Part shown: piece after piece, positions 1-8,743 of the stretch
Position numbering within the stretch: position 1 is the first letter of the stretch
How the letters are laid out: every line of letters starts with the position of its first letter
Assembly (NCBI RefSeq): GCF_024158715.1
Contig: NZ_JAMZBC010000012.1
Span: 1 to 39,581 of the forward strand
Source: Halomonas sp. 707D7
GTDB lineage: Bacteria; Pseudomonadota; Gammaproteobacteria; Pseudomonadales; Halomonadaceae
DNA length: 39,581 bases
Reading direction: 5' to 3'
The notes under the pieces: model-generated
Seen by the model: the letters and a program-made list of their open reading frames with translations, nothing else
Told to the model about the DNA's origin: nothing
Databases searched by the model: none
Position numbers and translations under genes: made by a program

Positions 1-1126
1 CCAGGCTCGTCGCGAATACCCAGGCGAAGATGCCGACGATACCGATCAGCTGCGCGCCGAAGGAAGCATCGGTGTTGGTGAACGGCACCGCCAGTACGCC
101 CCAGATGCCCACCACGCCGTGCACCGAGATCGCGCCGACCGGATCATCGAGCTTCAGCTTGTCCAGCGTGACGATGGCCGCGACCACGATCACCCCGCCG
201 ATGGCGCCGATCAAGGCGGCGCCCTGAGCGGTGGGCGACAGCGGGTCGGCGGTGATGGCCACGAGCCCGGCGAGCGCGCCGTTGAGGGCCATGGTCAGGT
301 CCGCCTTGCGGAACCACAGCTTGGCCAGCACCAGCGCGGCGATGACCCCGGCAGCGGCGGCGGCGTTGGTGTTGACGAACACCTGGGCGACGTTGTTGGC
401 CGAGGCCACGTCGGAGAGCTTGAGCTCGGAGCCGCCGTTGAAGCCGAACCAGCCCATCCACAGGATGAAGGTACCCAGGGTCGCCAGCGGCATGTTGGCA
501 CCGGGGATCGCGTGGATCGCGCCGTCCTTGCCGTACTTGCCTTTGCGCGGGCCGAGGATCAAGACGCCGGCGAGAGCGGCGGCCGCACCGGCCATGTGCA
601 CGATGCCGGAGCCGGCGTAGTCGGAGTAGCCCACGGCGTCGAGCCAGCCACCGCCCCAGGTCCAGTAGCCGGAGATCGGATAGATGAAGCCGGTCATCAC
701 CACGGCGAAGGCCAGGAACGCCCAGAGCTTCATGCGCTCGGCCACGGCGCCGGAGACGATCGACATGGCGGTCGCCACGAACACCACCTGGAAGAAAAAG
801 TCGGCGCGCATGGCGTAGTAAGGCGCGTCTTCGCCGCCGGCGAGCGCTGCCTCGACGCTGTTCTCACCGCCGATCAGAAAGCTCAGGCTCGGCAAAAAGC
901 CGCCCTCGCCGCTCGAGTACATGATGGCGTAGCCCACCAGCAGGTACATGGTGCAGGCGATGGCGAACAGCGCGATGTTCTTGGTCAGGATCTCGGCGGT
1001 GTTCTTGCCACGCACCATGCCGGCTTCGAGCATCGAGAAGCCGGCGGCCATCCACATGACCAGTGCGCCGCAGATCAGAAAGTAAAACGTATCGAGCGCA
1101 TAGCTCAGATCGGTTACTTCATTCAT
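1..1126 (-). CDS. amt: Ammonium channel Amt, 3' end beyond window
   Basis: Inner-membrane channel for ammonium uptake, normally trimeric and blocked by the PII protein GlnK. The visible part is about 375 residues from an ATG at 1126 (MNEVTDLSYALDTFYF); the C-terminus lies outside the window. It is strongly hydrophobic, with about ten predicted membrane segments. Typical Amt blocks are present: GFSMLEAGMVRGKN near the N-terminus, GSGIVHMAG carrying the first pore histidine, and AISVHGVVGIWG carrying the second. Unlike E. coli AmtB, no cleaved signal peptide is obvious. It lies 117 bp downstream of glnK on the same strand, the standard glnK-amtB arrangement, so it is probably cotranscribed from the nitrogen-regulated promoter upstream of glnK. 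Family assignment is secure. Substrate specificity (ammonium) rests on family and context. Confidence 0.95.
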   Translation of the reverse strand, partial: MNEVTDLSYALDTFYFLICGALVMWMAAGFSMLEAGMVRGKNTAEILTKNIALFAIACTMYLLVGYAIMYSSGEGGFLPSLSFLIGGENSVEAALAGGEDAPYYAMRADFFFQVVFVATAMSIVSGAVAERMKLWAFLAFAVVMTGFIYPISGYWTWGGGWLDAVGYSDYAGSGIVHMAGAAAALAGVLILGPRKGKYGKDGAIHAIPGANMPLATLGTFILWMGWFGFNGGSELKLSDVASANNVAQVFVNTNAAAAAGVIAALVLAKLWFRKADLTMALNGALAGLVAITADPLSPTAQGAALIGAIGGVIVVAAIVTLDKLKLDDPVGAISVHGVVGIWGVLAVPFTNTDASFGAQLIGIVGIFAWVFATSL

Positions 1127-1150
1127 GAGTCATTCCCCGTGTACGAATAA

Positions 1151-1189
1151 CGTTGTATTGAAACGTTGTCTTGAAACGCCGTATTGAGC
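1151..1189. repeat. Short tandem repeat, three 13-bp units, in glnK-amt spacer
   Basis: Three consecutive 13-bp units are visible: CGTTGTATTGAAA, CGTTGTCTTGAAA and the more diverged CGCCGTATTGAGC. The first two differ at one position. The repeat sits just upstream of the amt start codon on the transcribed leader between glnK and amt. No function is evident. It could be replication slippage or a binding site. Confidence 0.6.
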
Positions 1190-1243
1190 AGTACCAGCCG
1201 TAGGCAAGATGAAGGGTGGAAACGTCGGAGGCGTTGGTTGTGG

Positions 1244-1910
<667 letters not shown>

Positions 1911-2297
1911 ATGGCGACCCAAGACCGCATCAGCCGACTCGCTCAGCAGATCGGCGACCGCTTGCAGAATGCCTCCCACGCCCCGGAGGATATCCAGAAA
2001 GGCGTGCAGCAGGTCATGCGCGGCGCCTTCGACCGGCTGGAGCTGGTGTCCCGGGAAGACTTCGACATTTTGATGGACGTGCTTCAGCGCACCCGCTCGC
2101 GGGTCGAGGCGCTGGAGCGCCAGGTGGCCAACCTGGAAGCCTCCATCGATGCCGCCCAGGCGACCCAGGCACCGGCGATGGAAGCCGAAGCGCAGGCAAC
2201 GCCCGCTCCCGCCGAGCCGGCCAAGAAAGCGCCCAAGCCGCGCGCCACCAAGGCCGCCAAAGACGCCACCGGAATAAATCCCGACCTCGGCGAGTGA
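1911..2297 (+). CDS. ubiK: Ubiquinone biosynthesis accessory factor UbiK
   Basis: A 128-residue protein. The N-terminal ~80 residues match the UbiK (YqiC, BMFP) family: a short amphipathic helix followed by a coiled coil, with SREDFDILMDVLQRTRSRVEALE diagnostic. In E. coli UbiK helps aerobic ubiquinone assembly together with UbiJ and binds membrane lipids. The ATG at 1911 follows AGGAGA and gives the normal family N-terminus MATQDRISRLAQQIG. The protein is longer than the usual 80-100 residues because of a low-complexity Ala/Pro/Lys tail from about residue 85, including PAPAEPAKKAPKPRATKAAK. It lies between glnK and comM, a neighbourhood I recall from Pseudomonas-type genomes, except that iron genes intervene before comM here. 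Confidence 0.9.
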   Translation: MATQDRISRLAQQIGDRLQNASHAPEDIQKGVQQVMRGAFDRLELVSREDFDILMDVLQRTRSRVEALERQVANLEASIDAAQATQAPAMEAEAQATPAPAEPAKKAPKPRATKAAKDATGINPDLGE

Positions 2298-2316
2298 GCC
2301 CGGAAGGTGCCGGGCT
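2297..2316 (+). terminator. Possible hairpin at the end of ubiK
   Basis: A 7-bp stem AGCCCGG/CCGGGCT with a 6-nt loop begins at the ubiK stop codon. No T-run follows, so it may be a weak or Rho-assisted terminator or an RNA-stabilising hairpin. Confidence 0.35.
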
Positions 2317-2397
2317 TGCCCAGCAGACCAACACCGGAGCCGATGCACCAAGGTTCGATGACGCCCCGCAGGGGCGCACCAATGCGGGGCAGCGCTC

Positions 2398-3300
2398 TTG
2401 AACGCCATTAGCCACCAGACCCTGAATCAATGGGGGCAACGGTTCGGCATTCGCTACTGCCTCGACGACACCCCGGCAGGGGCGTGGGTGGCGAGCGGGC
2501 AGGTTCACGACGTACGCCTGCTCGACTCGCTGCACCTGACGCTCTCGAACCTCGACGTCGAGCGCGGCTATACCTCGTCGTCCTGTCAGAGCGTGCCGTG
2601 GTTCGTCAGCGTGGTGCTGTCAGGCAGCGTTTCGCTGACGCTGGGCGAGCAGACCCGTCGCCTGGACCCCGGGGAAGGGTTCTGCGCCTCACTGGCGGCC
2701 GACCGGCCACTGGTCGTTCATCAGCCCCGCCAGCGCCAGCTGCAAACCGTGAACCTCGCGGTGCTGGATACTGCGCCGCTGGGGCTACCCGCGCCATCGA
2801 GCCAGGACATCCTGCATACCTGGGCCCTGCCCACCGCCCTGCATCGCACGCTGTGCGATATGGCCCACCTGCCCGCCGGTAGCTGGCGCCAGCGCCTGAC
2901 CTGGCAGGGGCTCGCTCTGCAACTGCTCGGCATCGCTCTTCCCGATGGCCAAGCAACCGCTCCCGCGCCGGGGCTTTCACCGCCCGAGCGGGCGCGGTTG
3001 ACCGCGCTGCACGAACGCATTCGCCACCACCCCGGCGCAGAGTATCGTCTGGCGACCCTTGCCAGTGACGCCGCCATGAGTACGAGCAGCCTGCGCCAGA
3101 AGTTCCGCCGGCTCTACGGCTACACGCTTTTCGAGCATATTCGCCGCTGCCGGCTGGAGCAGGCCCGCCGCCTTCTCGCCCAGGGGCAAAGCGTGCAGCA
3201 AGTCGCCCACGCCTGCGGTTTCAAGCACGCGACCAACTTCGCTACCGCCTTCAAGCGGGCCTTCGGGGTCACTCCCCACACCTCAAGTCTCTTGCCCTGA
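2398..3300 (+). CDS. AraC-family regulator, PchR-like, of siderophore uptake
   Basis: A 300-residue transcription regulator. The C-terminal ~100 residues form an AraC/XylS double helix-turn-helix: LATLASDAAMSTSSLRQKFRR is the first, and SVQQVAHACGFKHATNFATAFKRAFGVTP is the second with its signature. The N-terminal ~190 residues resemble the sensor half of PchR-type regulators, which bind a ferric siderophore and activate its receptor gene. It lies 155 bp upstream of, and codirectional with, a TonB receptor gene, which fits activation of that gene. The start is uncertain: the frame opens at a TTG (2398) and I see no good in-frame ATG near it, so TTG is the best choice. The effector is unknown; the iron-siderophore role is inferred from family and neighbours. 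Confidence 0.85.
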   Translation: MNAISHQTLNQWGQRFGIRYCLDDTPAGAWVASGQVHDVRLLDSLHLTLSNLDVERGYTSSSCQSVPWFVSVVLSGSVSLTLGEQTRRLDPGEGFCASLAADRPLVVHQPRQRQLQTVNLAVLDTAPLGLPAPSSQDILHTWALPTALHRTLCDMAHLPAGSWRQRLTWQGLALQLLGIALPDGQATAPAPGLSPPERARLTALHERIRHHPGAEYRLATLASDAAMSTSSLRQKFRRLYGYTLFEHIRRCRLEQARRLLAQGQSVQQVAHACGFKHATNFATAFKRAFGVTPHTSSLLP

Positions 3301-3401
3301 GCGCTATCGGCACGTCCGTCGCCAAGGGTTCCTCGCACCCCGTCTTGTGGCATCGCGCATAGCAAATCTGGCGCTGGGCATACCTTTTTCGAGCCGCAAA
3401 A

Positions 3402-3420
3402 GGTAATAATTCTCATTATC
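3402..3420 (+). promoter_or_regulatory. Fur box upstream of TonB receptor
   Basis: The 19-mer GGTAATAATTCTCATTATC matches the classical Fur consensus (GATAATGATAATCATTATC) at 15 of 19 positions. It lies 36 bp before the receptor ATG, where Fur-iron would block the promoter. It implies repression when iron is sufficient. Confidence 0.8.
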
Positions 3421-3455
3421 TAAAACAGCGCTTCGCCTTGCCATCAGGACCCATC

Positions 3456-5558
3456 ATGCTGCCCACCCGCTCCCTCACGCTCGCGCCCGTCGCCCTTGCC
3501 GTTCTTCTGGCGTCGTTTGACGCCCAGGCTCAAACCGTCTCGAGCAAGCTTGCGACCGTCACGGTGACCGCCCAGCAGGCGGCCACCAAGGTCGCCACCC
3601 CCTTTCTGGAAACACCCCAGAGCGTCTCGACCATCACCGGCGAGCAGATGCAGCGCCGCGGGGTCGATACCGTTCAGCGCGCCGCCGACTACACCCCCGG
3701 CGTTTACACCAACCAGGTCGGGGCCTCCAACCGCTTCGACTATCTGGTGTTGCGCGGCTTTTCCGATGGCAGCCTGAGCAACACGTTTCTCGACGGCCTG
3801 AAACTGATGGGCGACGCCAACTCTCACAGCACCATGAGGATCGACCCCTGGTTTCTGGACAGTATCGAAGTGGTGCGCGGCCCGGCCTCGGTGCTTTACG
3901 GGCGCGCCTCACCGGGCGGGGTGGTGGCGCTCAACAGCAAGCGCCCCGAATTCGAGCAAAGCGGCGAGCTGCGCTTTCGAGTAGGCAACAATCACCAGCG
4001 CAGCGCCGCGTTCGATTTGACCGGGCCGCTCGGCGACACGCAGCGCGTGGCGTTTCGCCTGACCGGTATCGCTCACGCCTCCGACACTCAGTTCGACACC
4101 GCCAGGGAGGAGCGCTACGCCATCGCCCCGCGCCTGACCTGGGACATGACCGATGCCACCAGCCTCACGCTCGAAGCGTATCTACAGGACGAGCCCGAAG
4201 GCGGCTACCACTCCGGCGTGCCGTTCGAAGGCTCGGTGGTGCCCCACAACGGACGCAAAATCCGCAATACCTTCTTCGATGGCGAAGAGGCTTTCGATAC
4301 CTACGAGCGTACCCAGCGGATGTTGGGCTACACCCTGGAGCACCGCTTCAACGACGACGTCACCGCCCGCCAGCTGGTGCGCTACCTGAATGCCGACGTG
4401 GTGCTCAACCAGGTCTACGGCTTCGGCTGGAGCACGCCGGATGCCAATGAGCTGACCCGCTACTACTCGGGCAGCGACGAGTCGCTCAAGGCCTGGACGG
4501 TGGACAACCAGCTGGAAGCGGCGCTCGATACCGGCGCGGCAGCGCATACGCTTCTGTTCGGCGTGGATTATCAGCAGCGCGAGAACGAGGTCTCCTGGCC
4601 CTCCGGCGCCTTCCCGTCCCTCGATGCTTTCGAGCCGGTCTACGGTGTCGGGCTGGATGACGCGGTGTTCTACGACCCGACGCGCGAGCACCACAGGATC
4701 GAGCAGACCGGCGTCTACCTGCAGGATCAGATCAGCGTGGAGAAGTGGCGCTTCACCCTCGGCGGTCGCTACGACTGGGTGAACATCGACAACGTCGACC
4801 GCGATACCAACGATACCAGCTCGCTCAGCGATACCCAGTTCAGCGGGCGCGCCGGGGCGGTGTATCTGTTCGACAACGGCGTGGCGCCCTATGTGAGCTA
4901 CTCCACCGCCTTTACCCCGACCAGCTTCGTCGACGAGCGTGGCGATTTGCTCGCCCCCATGGAAGGCGAGCAGTGGGAAGCGGGCATAAAGGTTCAACCG
5001 GAGGGCAGCCAAAGCCAGTTCAGCGCCGCCGTCTTCCACATCAGCCAGCAGAACGTGGCGACCAAGGAGCAGCCGACCGACCCCTACCGGGCCGTCGGCG
5101 AGATCGAGTCCCGGGGCCTGGAGCTCGAAGCCCAGACCCGACTCACCGACACACTGTCGCTGCAGGCGGGCTACAGCTTCACCGACATCACCTACGCCAA
5201 GAGCGACGACGGCAACCAGGGCAACAACGCCATCTACGCACCGCGTCACCAGCTTCAGGCCTGGGGCCATTACGCACCCACCGATGGCCTGCTGAACGGC
5301 ATGGACGCAGGTCTGGGCGTACGCCACTACGCCGACATCGCCGCCGACCGCGCCAATACGGAGAAGGTGCCCGGCTACACCCTGGTCGACGCCACGGTGG
5401 GCTACGACTGGAGCCGGCAGGGCCTTGACGGCATCGAAACCCGCCTCAACGTCAACAACGTGCTGGACAAGGAATACGTCGCCACCTGCAACTCGCTCGA
5501 CTACTGCTACTTCGGCGCCGAGCGCAGCGTGACCGCCAGCATCCATTACCGCTTCTGA
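3456..5558 (+). CDS. TonB-dependent siderophore receptor
   Basis: A 700-residue outer-membrane receptor that would import a ferric siderophore using TonB-ExbBD energy. The ATG at 3456 gives a clean signal peptide of about 26 residues ending AQA. A TonB-box-like stretch (ATVTVTAQ) follows. The plug domain is recognisable by TPQSVSTITGEQMQRRGVDTV and by VVRGPASVLYGRASPGGVV, with the barrel after it. The protein ends in the outer-membrane sorting signal with a terminal phenylalanine (HYRF). The C-terminal CNSLDYCYFGAERSV block with paired cysteines resembles FhuA/FoxA-type hydroxamate receptors. An upstream in-frame TTG at 3438 is less likely. It is preceded by a Fur box and followed by a FhuD-like gene, so a hydroxamate substrate is plausible but unproven. 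The second receptor in this cluster shares the same C-terminal pattern. Confidence 0.93.
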   Translation: MLPTRSLTLAPVALAVLLASFDAQAQTVSSKLATVTVTAQQAATKVATPFLETPQSVSTITGEQMQRRGVDTVQRAADYTPGVYTNQVGASNRFDYLVLRGFSDGSLSNTFLDGLKLMGDANSHSTMRIDPWFLDSIEVVRGPASVLYGRASPGGVVALNSKRPEFEQSGELRFRVGNNHQRSAAFDLTGPLGDTQRVAFRLTGIAHASDTQFDTAREERYAIAPRLTWDMTDATSLTLEAYLQDEPEGGYHSGVPFEGSVVPHNGRKIRNTFFDGEEAFDTYERTQRMLGYTLEHRFNDDVTARQLVRYLNADVVLNQVYGFGWSTPDANELTRYYSGSDESLKAWTVDNQLEAALDTGAAAHTLLFGVDYQQRENEVSWPSGAFPSLDAFEPVYGVGLDDAVFYDPTREHHRIEQTGVYLQDQISVEKWRFTLGGRYDWVNIDNVDRDTNDTSSLSDTQFSGRAGAVYLFDNGVAPYVSYSTAFTPTSFVDERGDLLAPMEGEQWEAGIKVQPEGSQSQFSAAVFHISQQNVATKEQPTDPYRAVGEIESRGLELEAQTRLTDTLSLQAGYSFTDITYAKSDDGNQGNNAIYAPRHQLQAWGHYAPTDGLLNGMDAGLGVRHYADIAADRANTEKVPGYTLVDATVGYDWSRQGLDGIETRLNVNNVLDKEYVATCNSLDYCYFGAERSVTASIHYRF

Positions 5559-5563
5559 CCCCA

Positions 5564-5601
5564 CGCCCATCGCCCGAGCCGTCGCGCTCGGGCGATGGGC
5601 G
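5564..5601 (+). terminator. Strong hairpin after TonB receptor gene
   Basis: A perfect 15-bp stem (CGCCCATCGCCCGAG paired with its complement at 5587-5601), extendable by one inner C-G pair, follows the receptor stop codon by 5 bp. No T-tract follows. It may terminate, or attenuate and stabilise the message before the downstream binding-protein gene. Confidence 0.6.
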
Positions 5602-5616
5602 CTGCCACGTTTGCAA

Positions 5617-5635
5617 ACAATAAGGATTATCGTTT
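5617..5635 (+). promoter_or_regulatory. Possible weak Fur site before FhuD-like gene
   Basis: An AT-rich imperfect palindrome, AACAATAAGGATTATCGTT, lies 35 bp before the ATG in otherwise GC-rich DNA. On the minus strand it contains GATAAT. It fits only about half of the classical Fur consensus, so the assignment rests partly on position in an iron cluster. Confidence 0.35.
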
Positions 5636-5669
5636 AAATACCGGCTGACTTTTCGAGTGACGCCTTCTC

Positions 5670-6554
5670 ATGCGCCTGACCGCCCTTCTCGCCCGTGGCC
5701 TGCTGCTGGCCGCCAGCCTCGTGCCGTTCAGCGCCGCCCAGGCTCAATGGGCGACGCTGGACTGGACCATCGCCGAGACGCTTCTGGCCATCGACGCGCC
5801 GATCGAAGGGGTGGCGCAGGTTCCCGCCTACCACGACTGGGTGGGCGAGCCGCGCATTCCCGAGACGGTGACGGACCTGGGGCTTCGCCAGTCGCCCAAC
5901 TTCGAACTGATGGCTCGCGCCGCTCCCGAGGGGTTTCTGATCTCCCCCATGGCGGCAGCACTCGAACCAAAGCTTTCGCGCATCGCGCCGGTGACGTCGC
6001 TTGCGCTCTACTCGCCCGGCGCCCAGACCTGGAACGAGGTGCTCGACTTCACCCGCGAGCTTGGCGATATCACTCATCGCCCCACCGAGGCCGAGGCGCT
6101 GATCGACGCTACCGACGCGCTGCTCGCCGGATTGCGCCAGGACATGCCCGCCAAGCCCCCGGCGCTGGTCATGATTCAGTTCATGGACGCTCGCCACGTG
6201 CGGGTGTTCGGGCAAAACAGCCTGTACAGCGCCGTGCTGGATCGGCTGGGAATCGAGAATGCCTGGACGGCGCCCACCAACGAGTGGGGCTTCACCTTGA
6301 CGGGGATCGAGGCGCTGGCGCGCTTCGACGAGGCGACACTGCTGATCGTCGACCCCCTTCCCGCCGGCGTGGAAGACGAGCTTGCCCGAAGCGGGTTATG
6401 GCAGCACCTGCCCGCCATCGCGGAGAACCGCGTGATTCGCCTGGCGCCGGTGTGGAGCTTCGGCGCCCTGCCCTCGGCCCAGCGCTTCGCCCGGGAGCTT
6501 GCCGCCGCGCTGGTGGCCCCACGCGGCGGCGAAACGGCTACCAGCGGTAGCTGA
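5670..6554 (+). CDS. FhuD-like periplasmic iron-siderophore binding protein
   Basis: A 294-residue periplasmic substrate-binding protein of the FhuD/BtuF (class III) type. It would capture a ferric hydroxamate siderophore for an inner-membrane ABC importer. The signal peptide spans about residues 1-25 and ends AAQAQ. The first lobe resembles FhuD closely: LDWTIAETLLAIDAPIEGVA, then AYHDWVGEPRIPETVTDLGLRQSPNFELM. The second lobe contains LVMIQFMDARHVRVFGQNSLYSAVLDRLGIENAW. It follows the TonB receptor by 111 bp, with a strong hairpin between them, and converges on the second receptor gene, overlapping its 3' end by 17 bp. No permease or ATPase gene is present here, so the importer partners must be encoded elsewhere. 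The exact substrate is unknown. Confidence 0.88.
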   Translation: MRLTALLARGLLLAASLVPFSAAQAQWATLDWTIAETLLAIDAPIEGVAQVPAYHDWVGEPRIPETVTDLGLRQSPNFELMARAAPEGFLISPMAAALEPKLSRIAPVTSLALYSPGAQTWNEVLDFTRELGDITHRPTEAEALIDATDALLAGLRQDMPAKPPALVMIQFMDARHVRVFGQNSLYSAVLDRLGIENAWTAPTNEWGFTLTGIEALARFDEATLLIVDPLPAGVEDELARSGLWQHLPAIAENRVIRLAPVWSFGALPSAQRFARELAAALVAPRGGETATSGS

Positions 6555-8586
6555 GGCTGCCGATCACGCTGCGCGACTCGCCGAAGTAGCACCAGTAGTC
6601 GCAGCTGGCCACGTACTCCTTGTCGGTCAGGTTGTTGACGTTGACCTGGGCCTGCCAGCCGTCGGCGAACTCGTAGCCGATCATCGCATCCACCAGGGTG
6701 TAGTCGCCCACCTTCGTGTCGCCATCCACGCTCGAGCCCACGTAGCGCACCCCGCCGCCCACGGTCACGCCGTCGAAGGCGCCGCCGGTGGCGGTGTAGT
6801 CGAGCCAGGACGATGCCTGGTGGCGGGGGATCAGGCTCGCCCGCTCATCGTCCTCGAGCCGCGCGTCGGTATAGGTGTAGGCGACGGTCGCGCGCAGGGC
6901 GTCGGTCACATAGCCCACGCCTTCGAACTCGAAGCCCTGGGAGGTGCGCTCGCCCTCCTGCACCTGGAACCCGGCGGGAGAGGTGACCAGGGTATTGTTC
7001 TCGGACAGATCGAAGACCGAGGCGGTGACGTAGCCGTCCCACTCGAAGGGCGCGTACTTGACGCCGACTTCCCACTGCTCGCCCTTGCGCGGGTCGTAGA
7101 GCGCCCCGGCGCCATCCACCTGGCCCACCGGCTCGAAGGATTCGGTGTAGCTGATGTAGGGGTTGAGGCCGTTCTCGCCCAGGTACATCGCTCCACCGGA
7201 CCAGGAGAGTTCGCTGTCGTCGGAGCGCTCGCGGGTACCGGCGGTGCGGTTGGTGTTCTCGGTCTCGGCGCGGTCGTAGCGCACCCCGCCGAGCAGCACC
7301 CAGCGATCGTCGATGCGCAGCTGGTTCTGCAGGTAGACCCCGGTCTGCTCCTTGTCGATGTCGCGGCGGATGATGTCCTCCGGGGCCACCGGGGTGTAGT
7401 TGCCGTACTGCGGCGCGAACAGGTCGATCGGCGCGCCGAAGGCGTAGTCGTCCGCCTCGTCGCCGCGAATGCCCAGGTTCTGGTAGTCCAGGCCCACCAG
7501 CAGGGTGTTCTCGGTGCGCTCGGTGTACCAGTTGCCCACCATGCGGTTGTCCACGGTCCAGCTGTCCACGGTACCGTCGCGGTAGGTCAGCCCGCGGGTG
7601 GCGCGGCGCTCGTCGAGCGGGGACAGCACGTAGGAGCTTCGAAGCTCGAGCTCCATCTCGCTGTAGCGCAGGTCCTGCTCGAAGGACCAGGTGTCGTCGA
7701 AGGTGTGGCGCAGCTCGTAGCCAAGGCCCCACTGGGTGCGCTGGTTGCGATCGTAACCCGGCTCGCTGTAGTTCACCGAGCGTCCCACCCGACCGAAGGG
7801 CGTGTTCTCCACGGTGCCGTAAGGCAGCTTGAAGCCGTTGACCGGCACGCCGTCGTCTTTCTGGATACTGGCGAGAAAGGTCACGCTGGTAGCGTCGCTG
7901 ACATCCACCGCCAGGCTCGGCGCGAAGTAGTAGCGCTCGTTGTCGGTGTGATCCAGGTCGCCGTCGCGCTCCTTGTAGAGTCCCACCAGGCGGTAGCGCA
8001 CGTCGCCGGTTTCGGTGACCGGGCCGCTGGAGTCGATGCCGATCTGGCGATGCTGGCGGTTGCCCACCTGCAGGTTCACCTCGCCCTGGGCGGTATCGGT
8101 GGGGCGCTTGCTGATCGCGTTGATCAAGCCTCCGGGCGGCGCCTCGCCGTAGAGGATCGACGACGGCCCCTTGAACACTTCCACCCGGTCGAGCCCGAAA
8201 GGCTCCGGCAGCCATTGGTAGAAACCTTCGCGATAGATGCGCAGACCATCCTGATAGGTGGAGTGGTCGAAGCCGCGCACCTTCAGCCAGTCGGTGTCGT
8301 TGTCGCTGCCGTAGTGGCCGGAAAGCACGCCGGAGCGGTAGCGAAAGGTCTCGTCGAGCTGCTGGACGTTGCGCAGCTCGAGCTCTTCACGCTCCACCAT
8401 CGAGACCGGGCGTGGCGTCTCGACCAGCGGGGTCGCGACCTTGAGCGCCGTGCCCACCACCACGACCGGGTCGCTTTCGATGGCGACCTCCTGGGCATGC
8501 GCCGTCAGCGCTCCTCCGGCGGCAGGCATCGAAAGGGCAATGGCGCAGACGAGCGGGCGCCGGGGGAAAAAATCACGGTGGAGCAT
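6538..8586 (-). CDS. Second TonB-dependent siderophore receptor
   Basis: A 682-residue outer-membrane receptor on the opposite strand to the first. The ATG at 8586 gives a signal peptide ending LTAHAQ. It is followed by a TonB-box-like DPVVVVGTA, a plug domain (PRPSVSMVEREELELRNVQQLDE type, then VEVFKGPSSILYGEAPPGGLINAISKRP) and a long barrel. The C-terminus, with NNLTDKEYVASC, YWCYFGESRSV and a terminal YRW, parallels the first receptor and FhuA/FoxA relatives. The reading frame extends upstream to 8676, but that part runs through the Fur site and is unlikely to be translated. Its 3' end overlaps the convergent FhuD-like gene. A Fur-like site lies upstream. The ligand is probably a hydroxamate siderophore, by inference from context. 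Confidence 0.92.
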   Translation of the reverse strand: MLHRDFFPRRPLVCAIALSMPAAGGALTAHAQEVAIESDPVVVVGTALKVATPLVETPRPVSMVEREELELRNVQQLDETFRYRSGVLSGHYGSDNDTDWLKVRGFDHSTYQDGLRIYREGFYQWLPEPFGLDRVEVFKGPSSILYGEAPPGGLINAISKRPTDTAQGEVNLQVGNRQHRQIGIDSSGPVTETGDVRYRLVGLYKERDGDLDHTDNERYYFAPSLAVDVSDATSVTFLASIQKDDGVPVNGFKLPYGTVENTPFGRVGRSVNYSEPGYDRNQRTQWGLGYELRHTFDDTWSFEQDLRYSEMELELRSSYVLSPLDERRATRGLTYRDGTVDSWTVDNRMVGNWYTERTENTLLVGLDYQNLGIRGDEADDYAFGAPIDLFAPQYGNYTPVAPEDIIRRDIDKEQTGVYLQNQLRIDDRWVLLGGVRYDRAETENTNRTAGTRERSDDSELSWSGGAMYLGENGLNPYISYTESFEPVGQVDGAGALYDPRKGEQWEVGVKYAPFEWDGYVTASVFDLSENNTLVTSPAGFQVQEGERTSQGFEFEGVGYVTDALRATVAYTYTDARLEDDERASLIPRHQASSWLDYTATGGAFDGVTVGGGVRYVGSSVDGDTKVGDYTLVDAMIGYEFADGWQAQVNVNNLTDKEYVASCDYWCYFGESRSVIGSLSYRW

Positions 8587-8624
8587 GGAAGCAGTCTCTA
8601 TTGGAAGCAGGCAGGCAAAAAAAT

Positions 8625-8643
8625 GAGAATAATTGTCATTAAT
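8625..8643 (-). promoter_or_regulatory. Fur box upstream of second TonB receptor
   Basis: The 19-mer GAGAATAATTGTCATTAAT (plus-strand reading) matches the classical Fur consensus at 13 of 19 positions. It lies about 40 bp before the receptor ATG in the space shared with the divergent comM gene. It supports iron-repressed expression of the receptor. Confidence 0.7.
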
Positions 8644-8743
8644 GCCAAGCGTAATACGCCCTCGCCCGGCTATCAAGCGCGCGGTAAATGCGCTACGTTG
8701 AAAGACAAAACAAAATTAGTCTTTCACTGCTCGGGGGAACGCA

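Noticed and set aside
119-1150. Open reading frame of 343 codons on the plus strand
   Set aside because: It is antisense to amt and is rich in Gly/His/Val/Arg repeats typical of shadow frames in GC-rich DNA. No family similarity was seen.
4182-5570. Long minus-strand open frame opposite the first TonB receptor
   Set aside because: It is a shadow of the receptor gene, with low-complexity Val/Gly/Ala composition and no recognisable domain.
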